Origin: JADJLQ01 sp038251405
GTDB lineage: Bacteria; Bacteroidota; Bacteroidia; Chitinophagales; Saprospiraceae
Reading direction: 5' to 3'
Length of the DNA: 64,000 nt
NCBI GenBank assembly: GCA_038251405.1
Contig: JBBSBH010000002.1
Location: forward strand, 1 to 64,000
Below are positions 27,903 to 39,079 of the stretch, piece after piece (the first letter of the stretch is position 1; each line of letters begins with the position of its first letter). The notes under the pieces are model-generated. The model was not told the DNA's origin. It searched no databases and saw only the letters and a program-made list of their open reading frames with translations. The translations under genes and the position numbers were made by a program.

Positions 27903-30900
27903 CTATTTCAGCGCAAGCCTTACTGTGACGCCTCCTTTAGCAGTCGTAATTGGAAATGATTCTGAAACTTTAGGGATAGTACGGGAATAATCGAAGAAGG
28001 CTCTGAGTGTAACTCTATCATTTACTTCGTATTCTGCAGTATTAGTAAATCTCAATGTTTCGGCCCCCCGCGTAGTTACCTTTTGAAGTTGATCCAACAC
28101 GTGTTGGTCAGTAAAATCATCACGATAGGAAAGATCAAATTTAATATTCAGGTCATTTCCCTTTTTTACAGCATTCTTTTTCCTACCCCGGGTATCAGTA
28201 GCATCAGGAGTGGCTGTCGGAGCAGCGGGCTTGGTACGAGTATTCTTTTGTTTGGCATTGAACATAGAAACATTTTTTATTCTCCAACCAAAGCCAACGG
28301 CCAGCTCTTTAGAATTCTGCTCAATCAATTGGTAGTCTATCATAGTCAGTGAAAGATTTCGATCAATAGAATAATCAAAATTGAATTGAAGATCACCTTT
28401 GGTCTTAATGTCAACACCTATCAAAGGCCTGAATGATTCGCTTATTATTACACTTGGTATTTCTATTCGGGAATAGTAATCTTTGGTGATAGCTTTTAAC
28501 CTGTATAAGGAGTCCGGATTATAAAAAAGATCGGTGTTAAATTGATTAATAACCATTCGCGATTGGTACGAATGACGAATACTGGCCCCTGATAAAAAGT
28601 TTTTAAGAATGGGCAATTTGTGAAGACCTGTATAATTTAATGTCCAGTTAGGCCTTGGCATCGTTTTGAAAAGATTGGTAGCAATTTTGGCTGGATCTAC
28701 ACCAGTATAGGTAGCTATAAAAGCTGGAAGAATTACGTTTTGATTTTTCTTACCAAAACCTTCCGTATATTCTGGATATAAAGGGTGCTGACCAGCTCCG
28801 GGTTGGTTTTCTAAACGATGTGAAATAATAGCCCTATTCCGTTCAAATTGATTGTATAAAGAATCAGGATTCTTACCAAACAGCGTCTTAATATCCAGAT
28901 AAGAAACATTAAACGAGCCTATTTCGGTAGGTGATAAATGTTGAAATCCATTACCACTGGCATCGTCTTTGAAAAATTCAAGATAATTCCTGGTAAAGTT
29001 CTTGTCTAAGGAAAATTCTATATTAAAGTCTTTAAAAGGTTCTACCGTAAGTCTCGCACTTAATGTTTGATTATAGTTGCGGGAGACTTGTTGATTAAGT
29101 CTTACATCACTGGAAATGGATTGATTATTGGCTAAATCATCCAGCCATTTTGTAGTAGGTTCAAAGCCCACTATGTACTGCCAGCCGGGATAGGTAAACC
29201 CGGGAGCCATGCCTAAAAATCTGGGAGCTCTGTTAAATCCAGGTACTAAGGAAGCCAAATTTTCAGAATAAGTAAGTTGTCCCTTTCTAAGGCTCATTAG
29301 GGGTCGAAGCAATAATCTTTCAATCCAACCAGGCTGATGTTCCTTTTTTTCTTTTTTGTCTTTAGCTGCTGCAGGATTTATCCCGGGTGCAACATTTGGG
29401 GTGGCTGATCTGGTAGGTCTGCCCCGACCCTGTAAAGGAGTAGCGGCTCCGGTTTCATTTATTTTTCTTAAGTAGCCCCATTTGTCATATAAGCCTTCAA
29501 AATTCAAATTTGCATTTATCTGCCGGCTCTGGCTATTTTGAATTACGTTTCCTAAAAAGTCAACTACATTTTGTGACCCTGCTACCCAGGCATAGCTACC
29601 ATTAGTCTGAGCTGTTACTTGAATCCAATCCAATATGGGTATCGTACGCGTAGGCAAATTATAACTGGCATTATAATTATGCATATACGTTTTAGGTCTT
29701 CCCAATTTTTGGATATTACTCCATATTACACGCTTATTCTCCACCGGATCGTAATTGGGTAATACCCTACCTATACTATCCATTACAGCCAGTTCATCGA
29801 TAGCAGAATTATTGGATGCATTGAATGAAAATTTAAGTGATTGTGACAGATCCCACTGAAGATTGTATTTGCGATCCCAATAAAATAATTTGGTGATGGA
29901 TTGGCCAAACTCTGGAGTTGAAAATCTAAAATTACGCACATTGTACCTGCGATCAAGGCCCGTAGTAAAATTGAAGGAATTGGGTAACGGATTAAAATTG
30001 AATTGTGATAAAAACTTAAGATTTTTATCATTCTTAATTAATTTCTTGAAAGGAGAAATATATTTTGCCTGCCGCGCATAATTATAATTGAAGCCGCCTT
30101 TGTAAATATTTTCCTGATCTTTTTCGATAATTGGATCATGATTATTTACTTGTGCTACCGAATAATTAAACCCAAAATTGGAAATATCCCAGGGCATGGG
30201 TTTACTATTGCCTGATCGCTCCTTTCGTACATTGGTGAAGGTGACACTGCTAAGAGATTTATAATCTTGCGCTTGCTTTCGGATACTATCTACAGTTGGA
30301 GTATTTCCCCTGGCTTCAAGTAATTTATCTTTCAGTTTAATATCCAGATCATAAGGGTCATATTTTGGAGAACTGACATTTACACTCATCTGAGTATACA
30401 TGGGGATTTTTATTTTCCAACTCTCCGGTAAAAATTTGCCCATTTCTAAGTTTGAGTTCAGATCAATTTGTTTTACATCTTCCTGACTTCTTGCCAATAC
30501 CTTTTGATCAAGCGCCCCCCAGCCCACTGAGCTGAAATTCGTGGCAATGGAAAGATCACCCAGGTCAGCCAGTTGCATATCTAAGCGCGCTATGGCTCCA
30601 TACCCGCCCTGTTCATTCAATCCATTCAATCGCAATTCATTAAACCAAATATCGGCGGAGTGTTGCTTGAAGTCTCTTTTGTTAAATCGAACACCGAGCA
30701 TAATTTGTTTCACTTTCCCCAATGAAGGATTCCCTAATACGATTACTTTTCGATCAGGGTGATCAGGATCAGATTTGGAATACTCTATATCTAACGGGGC
30801 ATTATTTGCATTGCGCTCCTTTTTTAGATCCACAAAAGTTTGCAAGGCCAGATCCATTTCATTTTCAACTTTCCATACCTCAGCTGATACTTTATCGGGA

Positions 30901-33900
30901 ATTATGTTATCCCGTTTACTGAGTATGGTTGGAATTTCATATTCATAATAGTTATTAGTGAAATCACTGCCTATTCTTACGAAAGTGGAAATTTCATCAG
31001 ATTTTAAATCTTCAGGGCTATCTCCATGGACATACATACGCATGCGTTCATAATTTCGCATATCCATACGAATAGTTTTGTACACGGCCAATGCACACCC
31101 ACCTTGCAATTCTTTTACACTTAATGAAATAGCTTGCTCATTTTGTAAGAGGTTTGGAAAAGGCCCTATGGTGTTTTCACGTTGAATACCGGCAGGGACC
31201 ACATAGGGTATGGGAAATCGTTGACTATTCTCTTCAATATTTACATCATTGACATCAAATTTATATTCCTTATCGGGGATGTCACCAACGCAAATCGCTT
31301 GATTGTATCTGCGCCATTGATTTCTGGTAAGATCTATTGCATTAAATCGCAAGGTGACCGATTCATCAAAATCTGTCATATACAATCTTACAAAACGAAT
31401 ATTTCTAAATCCACTGATAGAGCCAATCGTACTGTCTGGAGCTGCAATAGGAATTTTTACTCTATACCATACTCTTCCATTGCCTCCGGAGATGGTATCG
31501 GTAATATATTTATTCAATGACATATGACCCGTGCCATCAGGTAGTATAGGCACTTTATATTCATAGTAAGCATCACTTTGATCGAATGCATTATCATCAT
31601 TTAGGTCCTCCGATTCAGGATATTGAGTATAGTTTCTGATCGTGGTACCCGTTTGTTCTGTAAAGCTGGTATTTCCTTGTGGACTATTCCATTTGCTATA
31701 TCTTTCTGTTATGTGGGAACCTGTGGGATAACTTTCGTCATTAAAGAATTTATAATTATCGTTAGCGGGATCTTGCCGGATCAAATCAAGCGCCAGGGGG
31801 CTTAATTGTTGGGTTTGCAATTGCTGCAAATAGTTTGAAAAATATAATCTTTCCTGATCGTCATCCATACCATCATATCCCAAATCCTGTTGCTTTAAAA
31901 TCACCGGATCATTACTATGCGATCGACTGATTACTTGTACTAATGGCACTCTACCCCATGCCGTATTGTCAAACCGGGTTTGATTTTGGGTGGTAGGCAA
32001 CCCGTTCTCGAAAAACATTTGGCCGTCCCTCAAAATATCTTCAGATATATCTCCAAGATTGATATAAAGATTTCCGCCATGATTTATGGGCGATCCATCC
32101 GCCTTATTACCAAATGGATTTAACATCCAAAACTCTACAGTTTCAATATTGGAAGCTTCAAAGTCAGTATTAAACAATCCTCTTTGAATACCTGCCCATC
32201 GGGATTGGGGATTTATTAGTTTTCCATCCTTGGTCAAACCGGAAGAAAACGCAGTCCCATTGGGGACATCAAAATTATATGGGCCTCTTTCTTTAGGGTT
32301 AAAATTAAGGTTAAAAGTGTACAATTCATTGTTGATACCTGGTGCGATCTGCCTGGCAGGGAATAATTCCTTTAGGGGAATAGGAGCGCTGTAATTATCT
32401 TCATTTCTATTACCACTAATCAGATTGTCTATTCTGTACCAGGAGACTTTAGCTCTGTTTACCCCAGTCAAAGTAGTATTGGTTTGGTCAGGACCTGACT
32501 CTAAAAATTTTTTACTTAAGGGTACACTTGAAAAATGCCAGGCATTGATTTGTGTGCCTAGATCCTGGTTGCTTGTAGTACCTTCAAAATCATCTATATA
32601 AGCTACCCCACCTTTGTCTTTTCCCTGATTAATGGCCTTGGAATGTCCTGGTCTTAACAAAGCAGCTTCCCCAATAAATGAAATTTTAGATGGTTCTTTA
32701 GTTTGCAAAAGAGGTAATCTATCTAAAAATTTAGTAATCCAGGGAGCCTCATTATTGTATACTAAATCCAATCCGTAGATACCATTGTTTATGGGATCTT
32801 CACCAATATTTACTTTTTGAGTATAAGGCCTTTCAAATAATCGCATCAAAGTACCACCGAGGCTCAAATGTTTGTTAAATTCATATTCGGCTCGTAAACC
32901 AAACATGGTTTTATTAGTATTGAATCCAAAAAGAGAATTGTCCTCATATTCAATTTTTACCGGCACATTCGAACTCAGGATAGCCGCATCTGTCACTCTT
33001 ACCTGTCCCGTTTGATAATCCACTTCATACTGATCAGGTCTCAATTGCTGCGCTCCAGCAGTGACTTTTACAGAACCTTGGGGAATATTAAATGAATTTA
33101 ATGATACCTGACCAGCACTGCCTCCCGCAGCTTTAAACTCTCCTTTAATTACATATCTATTCGCCTGAGGATAATTCAGCGCTTGTGTTTTAGTAGAATC
33201 ATAAAGCTGGGTAAATGCATATTTTTTCCGCAAGTCCGGGTCAGAAATTTTTCTACCTAAGCTAGACCCAAAAGGCTCCAATAATGGAATCATGATACGG
33301 CCATTCTGAGGATCCACAGTCAATCCATTTACAAAATCGAAAGAACCATCTGGAAAGGGATCTCGCTGTTTATTTAGCCTGTCCAGGTTGAGTAAGTTGA
33401 GTAAAGGAATACCTTTTAATTCTGTCTCTGGTAAAAATCGCTTTACACCTGCTCCTGGATCATCGAACAATATATCCAGCTTAAAATCTTCTTCGCTGAT
33501 ACCGTAGGTACGCATAGAGTAAAAATTCTTCATCATCAGGTCCCACATGGGAAGGTCCACTCTGTTTGAGCGAGGCTTAATGAGCTTGGTGACTATCACA
33601 CTCAGAGAATCAGGCGAAACTTCCTGGGTAAATTCACCTACTTTATAAGCCTTTCCATTGAAAGTATATTTAAATGAAATGGCAACTATATCATTTGGCC
33701 GGATAGTTCTTCTAAACGAAATATATCCGAGATCAGGGTGTATAGTATATTCCCTTTGATCCAAAAGCTGACCTTTAAACACTTCGAAATCACGACCAAT
33801 TGCAAAATTGAATGGTGGACGCTGTAAGCCCGATACTACTTGATTGGATTGCCTCAATGCGGGATTATTTAATATCTCCTGGTATATTCTATTAGTCTGA

Positions 33901-35141
33901 TTATAAGGTAATTTTTCATTGTATTGAGGATCTACTACTGGCATAGACCCCATCTGCCAAAAAACCGGATCAAGGTTATTCATTCGGTCAAACTCCCCTA
34001 AATCAGATAAAGCAACCACCTGCCTTAAGTTGTTAATTTCCCGCGGACTGGGACTCACCCACACTTGTACACTATTGAGGTCTATTTTAGCCAGTGTATT
34101 TATATAGGGCAATCTGGCCAACGATCTTTCGAAAATGTTTCTAAAATAATGCCCAAATAAATAATGCTGATTTTCCTCATACTCATCACATTGAATTTCA
34201 AACTCTTGTATCTGTGCACCACCTTTAAGATCTATTCTTTGTTGTTGGGTTCGGGTTTGTGAGGCTATGGCGGTTACTCTTAATTTTCCAAATTGAGTCT
34301 CCGCTTTTACACCAAACAGGTTTTGAGCACCTTGGATCAAAGAAGTCCGCAACGGCAGACTCACATTACCTGCTTCTATTTTTTTTAAGATTTCATCTTC
34401 ACTGAATTTATCGCTATTGTAATTCAGTTTCATAGCATTGTCAAAATCAAAAGTAGCCTGGGTATTGTATTTCATATCCAGGTTGAGCTTTTCCCCAATT
34501 TTTCCCTGCATATTCATTTGAATATTCATAGGGAAGTCAAAATTAGTTTGCTTTTGTTGCCTGAGTGTTAGCGACGGGTTCTTTACATTCTGATAAATCA
34601 ATCCGGGGGAAATTTCTACAAATCCGCTCGGCTTAATATCAACCGTATTGCCACCAAAAAGCCTGTCTATTAAGGATTGCTTTACATCTATTTTATCGAC
34701 AGGATCTTTTCCTCCGCCTTTGGTGCCATCTGAATTGCCAGAAAGCTGACCAAAATATTTATCCTGCAGTTCTTTGTTTTTATACTTAACATATTCATCA
34801 AACGACATGGGTGTACTGCTGAGCACATCATCACCAATTTTTTCTTTCAGGACATATCTATTAGTAGTGGGATCATACTCCACCACTTTTTCAATGGAAG
34901 TAGGGTCCTTTAATTGGATAGGATCCTGTTTGTCTTGCGGCAATCTTATCTTTTGGGAAGGAGGAGTGGTGTCGGGAACTGAAGTTAAATATTCCTTAAT
35001 ATAATGGGAAGATGAAGTGGAGGGTCTGGCAATGGATTGTTGAAAGTTCCAAATTAAAAATATATAAATGACACTTCTGGTTACTATCTTCATTAGATTT
35101 TCTAAATAGTCAGCTTCAGACTGTTTTTTCAATTGGTTCAA
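27903..35141 (-). CDS. sprA: SprA, T9SS outer-membrane translocon
   Basis: A 2412-residue outer-membrane protein matching SprA (Sov in Porphyromonas), the giant beta-barrel through which type IX secretion substrates leave the cell. A signal segment lies in the first 38 residues. Family landmarks include YDPTTNRYVLKEKIGDDVLSS near the N-terminus, the VDIKPSGFVEISPGL motif, FDDPGAGVKRFLPE, YIDDFEGTTS and the C-terminal RVTLRAFFDYSRTIPKVSESFPI. Length is as expected (about 2300-2500). It lies downstream of ruvA on the same strand, a common arrangement in Bacteroidota. The sorting-domain protein at 39080 is a likely client. Confidence 0.96.
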   Translation of the reverse strand: MNQLKKQSEADYLENLMKIVTRSVIYIFLIWNFQQSIARPSTSSSHYIKEYLTSVPDTTPPSQKIRLPQDKQDPIQLKDPTSIEKVVEYDPTTNRYVLKEKIGDDVLSSTPMSFDEYVKYKNKELQDKYFGQLSGNSDGTKGGGKDPVDKIDVKQSLIDRLFGGNTVDIKPSGFVEISPGLIYQNVKNPSLTLRQQKQTNFDFPMNIQMNMQGKIGEKLNLDMKYNTQATFDFDNAMKLNYNSDKFSEDEILKKIEAGNVSLPLRTSLIQGAQNLFGVKAETQFGKLRVTAIASQTRTQQQRIDLKGGAQIQEFEIQCDEYEENQHYLFGHYFRNIFERSLARLPYINTLAKIDLNSVQVWVSPSPREINNLRQVVALSDLGEFDRMNNLDPVFWQMGSMPVVDPQYNEKLPYNQTNRIYQEILNNPALRQSNQVVSGLQRPPFNFAIGRDFEVFKGQLLDQREYTIHPDLGYISFRRTIRPNDIVAISFKYTFNGKAYKVGEFTQEVSPDSLSVIVTKLIKPRSNRVDLPMWDLMMKNFYSMRTYGISEEDFKLDILFDDPGAGVKRFLPETELKGIPLLNLLNLDRLNKQRDPFPDGSFDFVNGLTVDPQNGRIMIPLLEPFGSSLGRKISDPDLRKKYAFTQLYDSTKTQALNYPQANRYVIKGEFKAAGGSAGQVSLNSFNIPQGSVKVTAGAQQLRPDQYEVDYQTGQVRVTDAAILSSNVPVKIEYEDNSLFGFNTNKTMFGLRAEYEFNKHLSLGGTLMRLFERPYTQKVNIGEDPINNGIYGLDLVYNNEAPWITKFLDRLPLLQTKEPSKISFIGEAALLRPGHSKAINQGKDKGGVAYIDDFEGTTSNQDLGTQINAWHFSSVPLSKKFLESGPDQTNTTLTGVNRAKVSWYRIDNLISGNRNEDNYSAPIPLKELFPARQIAPGINNELYTFNLNFNPKERGPYNFDVPNGTAFSSGLTKDGKLINPQSRWAGIQRGLFNTDFEASNIETVEFWMLNPFGNKADGSPINHGGNLYINLGDISEDILRDGQMFFENGLPTTQNQTRFDNTAWGRVPLVQVISRSHSNDPVILKQQDLGYDGMDDDQERLYFSNYLQQLQTQQLSPLALDLIRQDPANDNYKFFNDESYPTGSHITERYSKWNSPQGNTSFTEQTGTTIRNYTQYPESEDLNDDNAFDQSDAYYEYKVPILPDGTGHMSLNKYITDTISGGNGRVWYRVKIPIAAPDSTIGSISGFRNIRFVRLYMTDFDESVTLRFNAIDLTRNQWRRYNQAICVGDIPDKEYKFDVNDVNIEENSQRFPIPYVVPAGIQRENTIGPFPNLLQNEQAISLSVKELQGGCALAVYKTIRMDMRNYERMRMYVHGDSPEDLKSDEISTFVRIGSDFTNNYYEYEIPTILSKRDNIIPDKVSAEVWKVENEMDLALQTFVDLKKERNANNAPLDIEYSKSDPDHPDRKVIVLGNPSLGKVKQIMLGVRFNKRDFKQHSADIWFNELRLNGLNEQGGYGAIARLDMQLADLGDLSIATNFSSVGWGALDQKVLARSQEDVKQIDLNSNLEMGKFLPESWKIKIPMYTQMSVNVSSPKYDPYDLDIKLKDKLLEARGNTPTVDSIRKQAQDYKSLSSVTFTNVRKERSGNSKPMPWDISNFGFNYSVAQVNNHDPIIEKDQENIYKGGFNYNYARQAKYISPFKKLIKNDKNLKFLSQFNFNPLPNSFNFTTGLDRRYNVRNFRFSTPEFGQSITKLFYWDRKYNLQWDLSQSLKFSFNASNNSAIDELAVMDSIGRVLPNYDPVENKRVIWSNIQKLGRPKTYMHNYNASYNLPTRTIPILDWIQVTAQTNGSYAWVAGSQNVVDFLGNVIQNSQSRQINANLNFEGLYDKWGYLRKINETGAATPLQGRGRPTRSATPNVAPGINPAAAKDKKEKKEHQPGWIERLLLRPLMSLRKGQLTYSENLASLVPGFNRAPRFLGMAPGFTYPGWQYIVGFEPTTKWLDDLANNQSISSDVRLNQQVSRNYNQTLSARLTVEPFKDFNIEFSLDKNFTRNYLEFFKDDASGNGFQHLSPTEIGSFNVSYLDIKTLFGKNPDSLYNQFERNRAIISHRLENQPGAGQHPLYPEYTEGFGKKNQNVILPAFIATYTGVDPAKIATNLFKTMPRPNWTLNYTGLHKLPILKNFLSGASIRHSYQSRMVINQFNTDLFYNPDSLYRLKAITKDYYSRIEIPSVIISESFRPLIGVDIKTKGDLQFNFDYSIDRNLSLTMIDYQLIEQNSKELAVGFGWRIKNVSMFNAKQKNTRTKPAAPTATPDATDTRGRKKNAVKKGNDLNIKFDLSYRDDFTDQHVLDQLQKVTTRGAETLRFTNTAEYEVNDRVTLRAFFDYSRTIPKVSESFPITTAKGGVTVRLALK

Positions 35142-35244
35142 TAATTCAGTTCTCCTCAGTTCAAATAACTCGCAAATCTATAAATAACTTTCTAATTTCA
35201 ATGCAGTTACACATAAATTTTATAAGTAATATGAATGTGTTCAA

Positions 35245-35841
35245 TTACATAGACATTTGTTTCAAGGCTAGCTTTATCAGCTCTTCCACATTTTGGTAAG
35301 TTTGCTTTTGGGCCAGAACGGCTATCACTTGTTGACTCTTCTGCCTATGGAATCCCAAAGCAATCAATGCTGATAACGCTTCAGATTGCAAAGTATTGTG
35401 AGAAGGTATCAGACTTACAGGTAGCGATTTACCATCCGTCAATTTTCCGATTTTATCCTTGAGATCTAGGATTATACGCTTAGCTGTTTTTTCACCTATA
35501 CCCTTTATTGCCTTGAAAGTAAGATCGTCTTCTCTCAGGATTGCGTTTTGTATGGCATCAGGATTGATTGCAGACAATATTAGCTGAGCTGTACCGGTAC
35601 CGACACCATTTACAGAGATCAAATGCTGAAATAATGACCTTTCTTCCACCGTTGCAAATCCATACAACACATGAGCATCTTCTTTGATAGCCAGATGTGT
35701 ATATAACATTACTTCCGGCAATTTTTCGATTTGGCTATAAGTAAACAGGCTTATATGCACGTGATACCCCACTCCATGACAATCTATTACTGCCAAAGTA
35801 GGATGTACTATTGCCAATTTTCCCTTCAAATAATAATACAT
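35245..35841 (-). CDS. ruvA: RuvA, Holliday junction DNA-binding subunit
   Basis: A 198-residue protein with the three RuvA domains: an OB-fold (1-65; MYYYLKGKLAIVHPTLAVID and GVGYHVHIS), a double helix-hairpin-helix region (about 70-140; LISVNGVGTGTAQLILS and FKAIKGIGEKTAKRIILDLKDK), and a C-terminal RuvB-contacting domain (about 150-198; ALSALIALGFHRQKSQQVI). It binds four-way junctions and loads the RuvB motor for branch migration. It is the probable first gene of a ruvA-sprA transcript, with a 103-bp gap to sprA. Confidence 0.97.
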   Translation of the reverse strand: MYYYLKGKLAIVHPTLAVIDCHGVGYHVHISLFTYSQIEKLPEVMLYTHLAIKEDAHVLYGFATVEERSLFQHLISVNGVGTGTAQLILSAINPDAIQNAILREDDLTFKAIKGIGEKTAKRIILDLKDKIGKLTDGKSLPVSLIPSHNTLQSEALSALIALGFHRQKSQQVIAVLAQKQTYQNVEELIKLALKQMSM

Positions 35842-36032
35842 ATAATTTAATTATATATAAAAATGGGTGCAAAAATGCAAAAATATCACATACTCATCTA
35901 AAAAACTATTCGATAAGCATAGGTTTTGACAAATATTAAAAATGATTTGAACTTCAGAACAGTCCGTGCAAATTGGACTTTTGGGAGTGAAATTTTCCGT
36001 AAATTTCAGTTTACAATCAAATTAATTCCCAA

Positions 36033-37655
36033 ATGAAATTTAAAAAGCTACTTGCTCTTCCGGTATTGATATTAATCTGCTTTCAGGTTACAGCTCAAAA
36101 AAATAAAAGTCTTACTAATGCAAAAGATACCGCTGCATTCATGGAAGAACTAGCTAATGAAATGCGTAAAGCAACCCTGGAGGAATTAAAAATGACCGAA
36201 ATACTTCCAGATAAGTTATCAAATATGTACCCACCGAATTCGATTAAAGATGCTGATTTAAAAGAAATGAATAACGCATTCACTCAAAGTTTCTATATCA
36301 GGCCTTCACCATTCAATAAAAATGAATTACTGACAGAATCGGATTACTTTTTCTATCCTGATCCTTCTTATGTCACCAATGATATTACCTGGATGAAAGC
36401 ATTAGATATTAAAGGCAAAAATCATTTGCTTGCCATGCCTAAGACGAATGATGCTATGAAATTTTCCATCGAGTTTAATGGGAATAGTCCTATAAAATTG
36501 CAAGATGAATCAGGTGATCAAATCATTCGTGCCGAAGGTGAAATAAAAATTCGGGTACCCACACTATTTCAAAAAATAAACTTTAAAAAAACTGAACTCA
36601 ATCAATCAAAAAATATAGACACCTTTAAAATATTCCTTTCTAGAATGGAAAACAATCTGGCGGCTATATGGATCAAAAACGACTATACTAATGCCAAGCT
36701 CTATGCTTTTAATATGTCCGGTCAACCATTGGATATAACCTCTCATACATCATTTGTTTACTCAGGTGATCCAAAGGATGCAGTCGCGTACAAGCTATCC
36801 AAAGAATTAGGTCCCGGCTCATATATGTACATTAAAGCACGGGGTAATATAGCTTCTATAGATGTCGTGTTTGCTACAAAATTTACAGAGTCAAAATTCC
36901 CACTTACAGCTACATTATTACCAGTGTTTGAAAGCGGCAGAGCAAAACTTGCAAAAGAAAGATATACAGAATACCATCCTGAAAATTTTTCTTCCTTGAA
37001 AAATCCTGAGGAGAGCATGTTTGATGCAAAGAAAAATCTTTCGATTAATAAAGAATACAGCGAATGGGAAAAGACTACCAAATGGAGGGTAATGTATCAA
37101 TTACCTGCTGATATGGTGCAATCAAAATTTGCAGATGCTTCATTTACAAATGTTACTGCCTATTTAAAAGGAAAGCCAATCAAAACATTCGAAACCGAAG
37201 GCTACCTGGATATAGGAACTCGTACGCTCAGCTTTATTCCCCAGGATGACGATTACAAACCATTAGAATACGATCAGATGAAGGGGGAGATAATCATTAA
37301 ATATCCAAAATCCATACAAACCGTAACCGTCAAAAAAGGTGAAAAAAAATATGGCGTAGAGCAAATGGAAACTAATAAAGTGGTTTATAATGACAAGGAC
37401 CTGGGTTTAGTCAGTAAATTGATAGATAAGTCCGAGCTAATGGCAGTGAGAGCTTTCGGAAAGGGGCGATGGCCGTTAAAAAACGATTCCTATTACTCTT
37501 CCTATTCTCAAGATGATGTAAGCTTGCAAGAAATATACTATTGGGGCAATGTCACTAAAGTAGAAATAGATCAGCCCATGAATATTTTAGAAATGACGTT
37601 ACCTTTTGATATAAGAAAGACGGTGGAATTAAAAACGAAGTCTAAAAAAAAATAG
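36033..37655 (+). CDS. Secreted protein of unknown function, 540 residues
   Basis: A 540-residue exported protein with a signal peptide (residues 1-21, ending CFQVTAQ). I do not recognise the family. The sequence alternates charged and beta-rich stretches, with no membrane segment after the signal and no T9SS sorting domain at the C-terminus, which ends in a Lys-rich tail. It is transcribed divergently from ruvA, and the aminotransferase gene follows 25 bp later with its own promoter-like box. A periplasmic or surface role is all that can be said. Confidence 0.6.
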   Translation: MKFKKLLALPVLILICFQVTAQKNKSLTNAKDTAAFMEELANEMRKATLEELKMTEILPDKLSNMYPPNSIKDADLKEMNNAFTQSFYIRPSPFNKNELLTESDYFFYPDPSYVTNDITWMKALDIKGKNHLLAMPKTNDAMKFSIEFNGNSPIKLQDESGDQIIRAEGEIKIRVPTLFQKINFKKTELNQSKNIDTFKIFLSRMENNLAAIWIKNDYTNAKLYAFNMSGQPLDITSHTSFVYSGDPKDAVAYKLSKELGPGSYMYIKARGNIASIDVVFATKFTESKFPLTATLLPVFESGRAKLAKERYTEYHPENFSSLKNPEESMFDAKKNLSINKEYSEWEKTTKWRVMYQLPADMVQSKFADASFTNVTAYLKGKPIKTFETEGYLDIGTRTLSFIPQDDDYKPLEYDQMKGEIIIKYPKSIQTVTVKKGEKKYGVEQMETNKVVYNDKDLGLVSKLIDKSELMAVRAFGKGRWPLKNDSYYSSYSQDDVSLQEIYYWGNVTKVEIDQPMNILEMTLPFDIRKTVELKTKSKKK

Positions 37656-37680
37656 GAATCGAGGTAATTTTGTGCGAAAC

Positions 37681-39072
37681 ATGAATATATCTGATTTGGT
37701 AAAGTATGGCTCTAAGGTGGAGGATCCCTTTTTCGAAGAAATTCGGAAAAGAGAATATAGTATTTTGGACCGGCAAAAACAGGTCTATCTGGATTTTACC
37801 GGGGGTAATTTAATCCCTAAATCACTTCTCCTAAAGCATCATGAATTACTACTTAAAAATATATTAGGAAATCCTCATTCCACCAATCCTACATCAAAAA
37901 AATCAGCTGATTTGATTGGAGAAGCCCGTGGCAAAGTCTTAGAATATTTTAATGCTGAAGATTATACCTGTGTGTTTACGCAGAATGCATCTGCTGCTCT
38001 TAAAATAGTTGGAGAAAGCTATCCATTTGATAGTACGAGTACTCTACTACTGCTGAGTGATAATCACAACTCGGTGAATGGGATTAGAGAATTTTGCAAT
38101 AAAAAAGGTGGTCACACCGTATATGTTCCCGTACAATACGAGGATCTGATGATCAATGAATATGCTCTGAAAGAATTATTTTCTGCTTCATCTCCTTCGA
38201 CTAAAAAATTATTCGCATTCCCTGCACAGTCCAATGTATCTGGAGTAAAGCACGATTTAAAATGGATTGAATATGCCCATGAGCAAGGATATGATGTATT
38301 ATTAGATGCCGCAGCTTTTGTCCCCACATCGCGGCTAGATTTATCTGTTTACAAGCCTGATTATGTCTCCATATCATTCTATAAAATGTTTGGTTATCCT
38401 ACTGGTATAGGATGCCTGCTTATTAGGAATTCGGCTTTTCATAAATTAGTAAAACCCTGGTTTGCGGGAGGAACGGTCACACTGGTTTCAGTAGTTACCC
38501 AGGAGAAATTTTTATCTGCCGGTCATGAACGATTTGAAGATGGTACCTTGAATTACAATAATATTCCTGCAATAACGGATGGACTTACTTTTTTACAAGC
38601 TATAGGAATTGATCGTCTTACAGAGCGGGTAAAAGTACTCATTGCTTATGTTTCTGATAAACTTAAACGTATTCACCATGACAATGATAAGTCGGTAGTA
38701 AAAATTTTCGGACCTGAATCTTTAGATCATAGAGGCGGGAATATCGTCATGAATTTCTTCGATATTGATGGAGAACCCTTCCCTTTTCAAATGATTGAAG
38801 AAATGGCTAATCAAAAAATGATTTCCATTCGCTCGGGATGTTTTTGTAACCCTGGAATAGATGAAATTAATAATTGTGTGACTACTGATGAGATTTCGGA
38901 ATATTTTATGAGTCGGGATAAAGGCGACTATTTTGATATGATTCGTTTCCTTCATAAAATGAGGGGCGCCACCAGGCTTTCTGTAGGTGTTGCAACTACT
39001 GTACAAGACCTGGACACATTTGTTGATTTAATAGCTACTTTGAAAAATAAAGAGATTAATATTGAATCGTAG
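37681..39072 (+). CDS. Class V aminotransferase / cysteine-desulfurase-like PLP enzyme
   Basis: A 463-residue PLP enzyme of fold type I. The PLP Lys is in SISFYKMFGYPTGIG and the PLP-binding Asp in YDVLLDAAAFVPTS. IRSGCFCNPG carries the Cys pair seen in molybdenum-cofactor-sulfurase N-terminal domains. That likeness suggests sulfur transfer from cysteine, but no MOSC domain is present and the substrate is uncertain. I start it at the ATG (37681); a GTG three codons earlier overlaps a TAATTTTG promoter-like box at 37665-37672, which would make the transcript nearly leaderless. Confidence 0.82.
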   Translation: MNISDLVKYGSKVEDPFFEEIRKREYSILDRQKQVYLDFTGGNLIPKSLLLKHHELLLKNILGNPHSTNPTSKKSADLIGEARGKVLEYFNAEDYTCVFTQNASAALKIVGESYPFDSTSTLLLLSDNHNSVNGIREFCNKKGGHTVYVPVQYEDLMINEYALKELFSASSPSTKKLFAFPAQSNVSGVKHDLKWIEYAHEQGYDVLLDAAAFVPTSRLDLSVYKPDYVSISFYKMFGYPTGIGCLLIRNSAFHKLVKPWFAGGTVTLVSVVTQEKFLSAGHERFEDGTLNYNNIPAITDGLTFLQAIGIDRLTERVKVLIAYVSDKLKRIHHDNDKSVVKIFGPESLDHRGGNIVMNFFDIDGEPFPFQMIEEMANQKMISIRSGCFCNPGIDEINNCVTTDEISEYFMSRDKGDYFDMIRFLHKMRGATRLSVGVATTVQDLDTFVDLIATLKNKEINIES

Positions 39073-39079
39073 GTAAGGA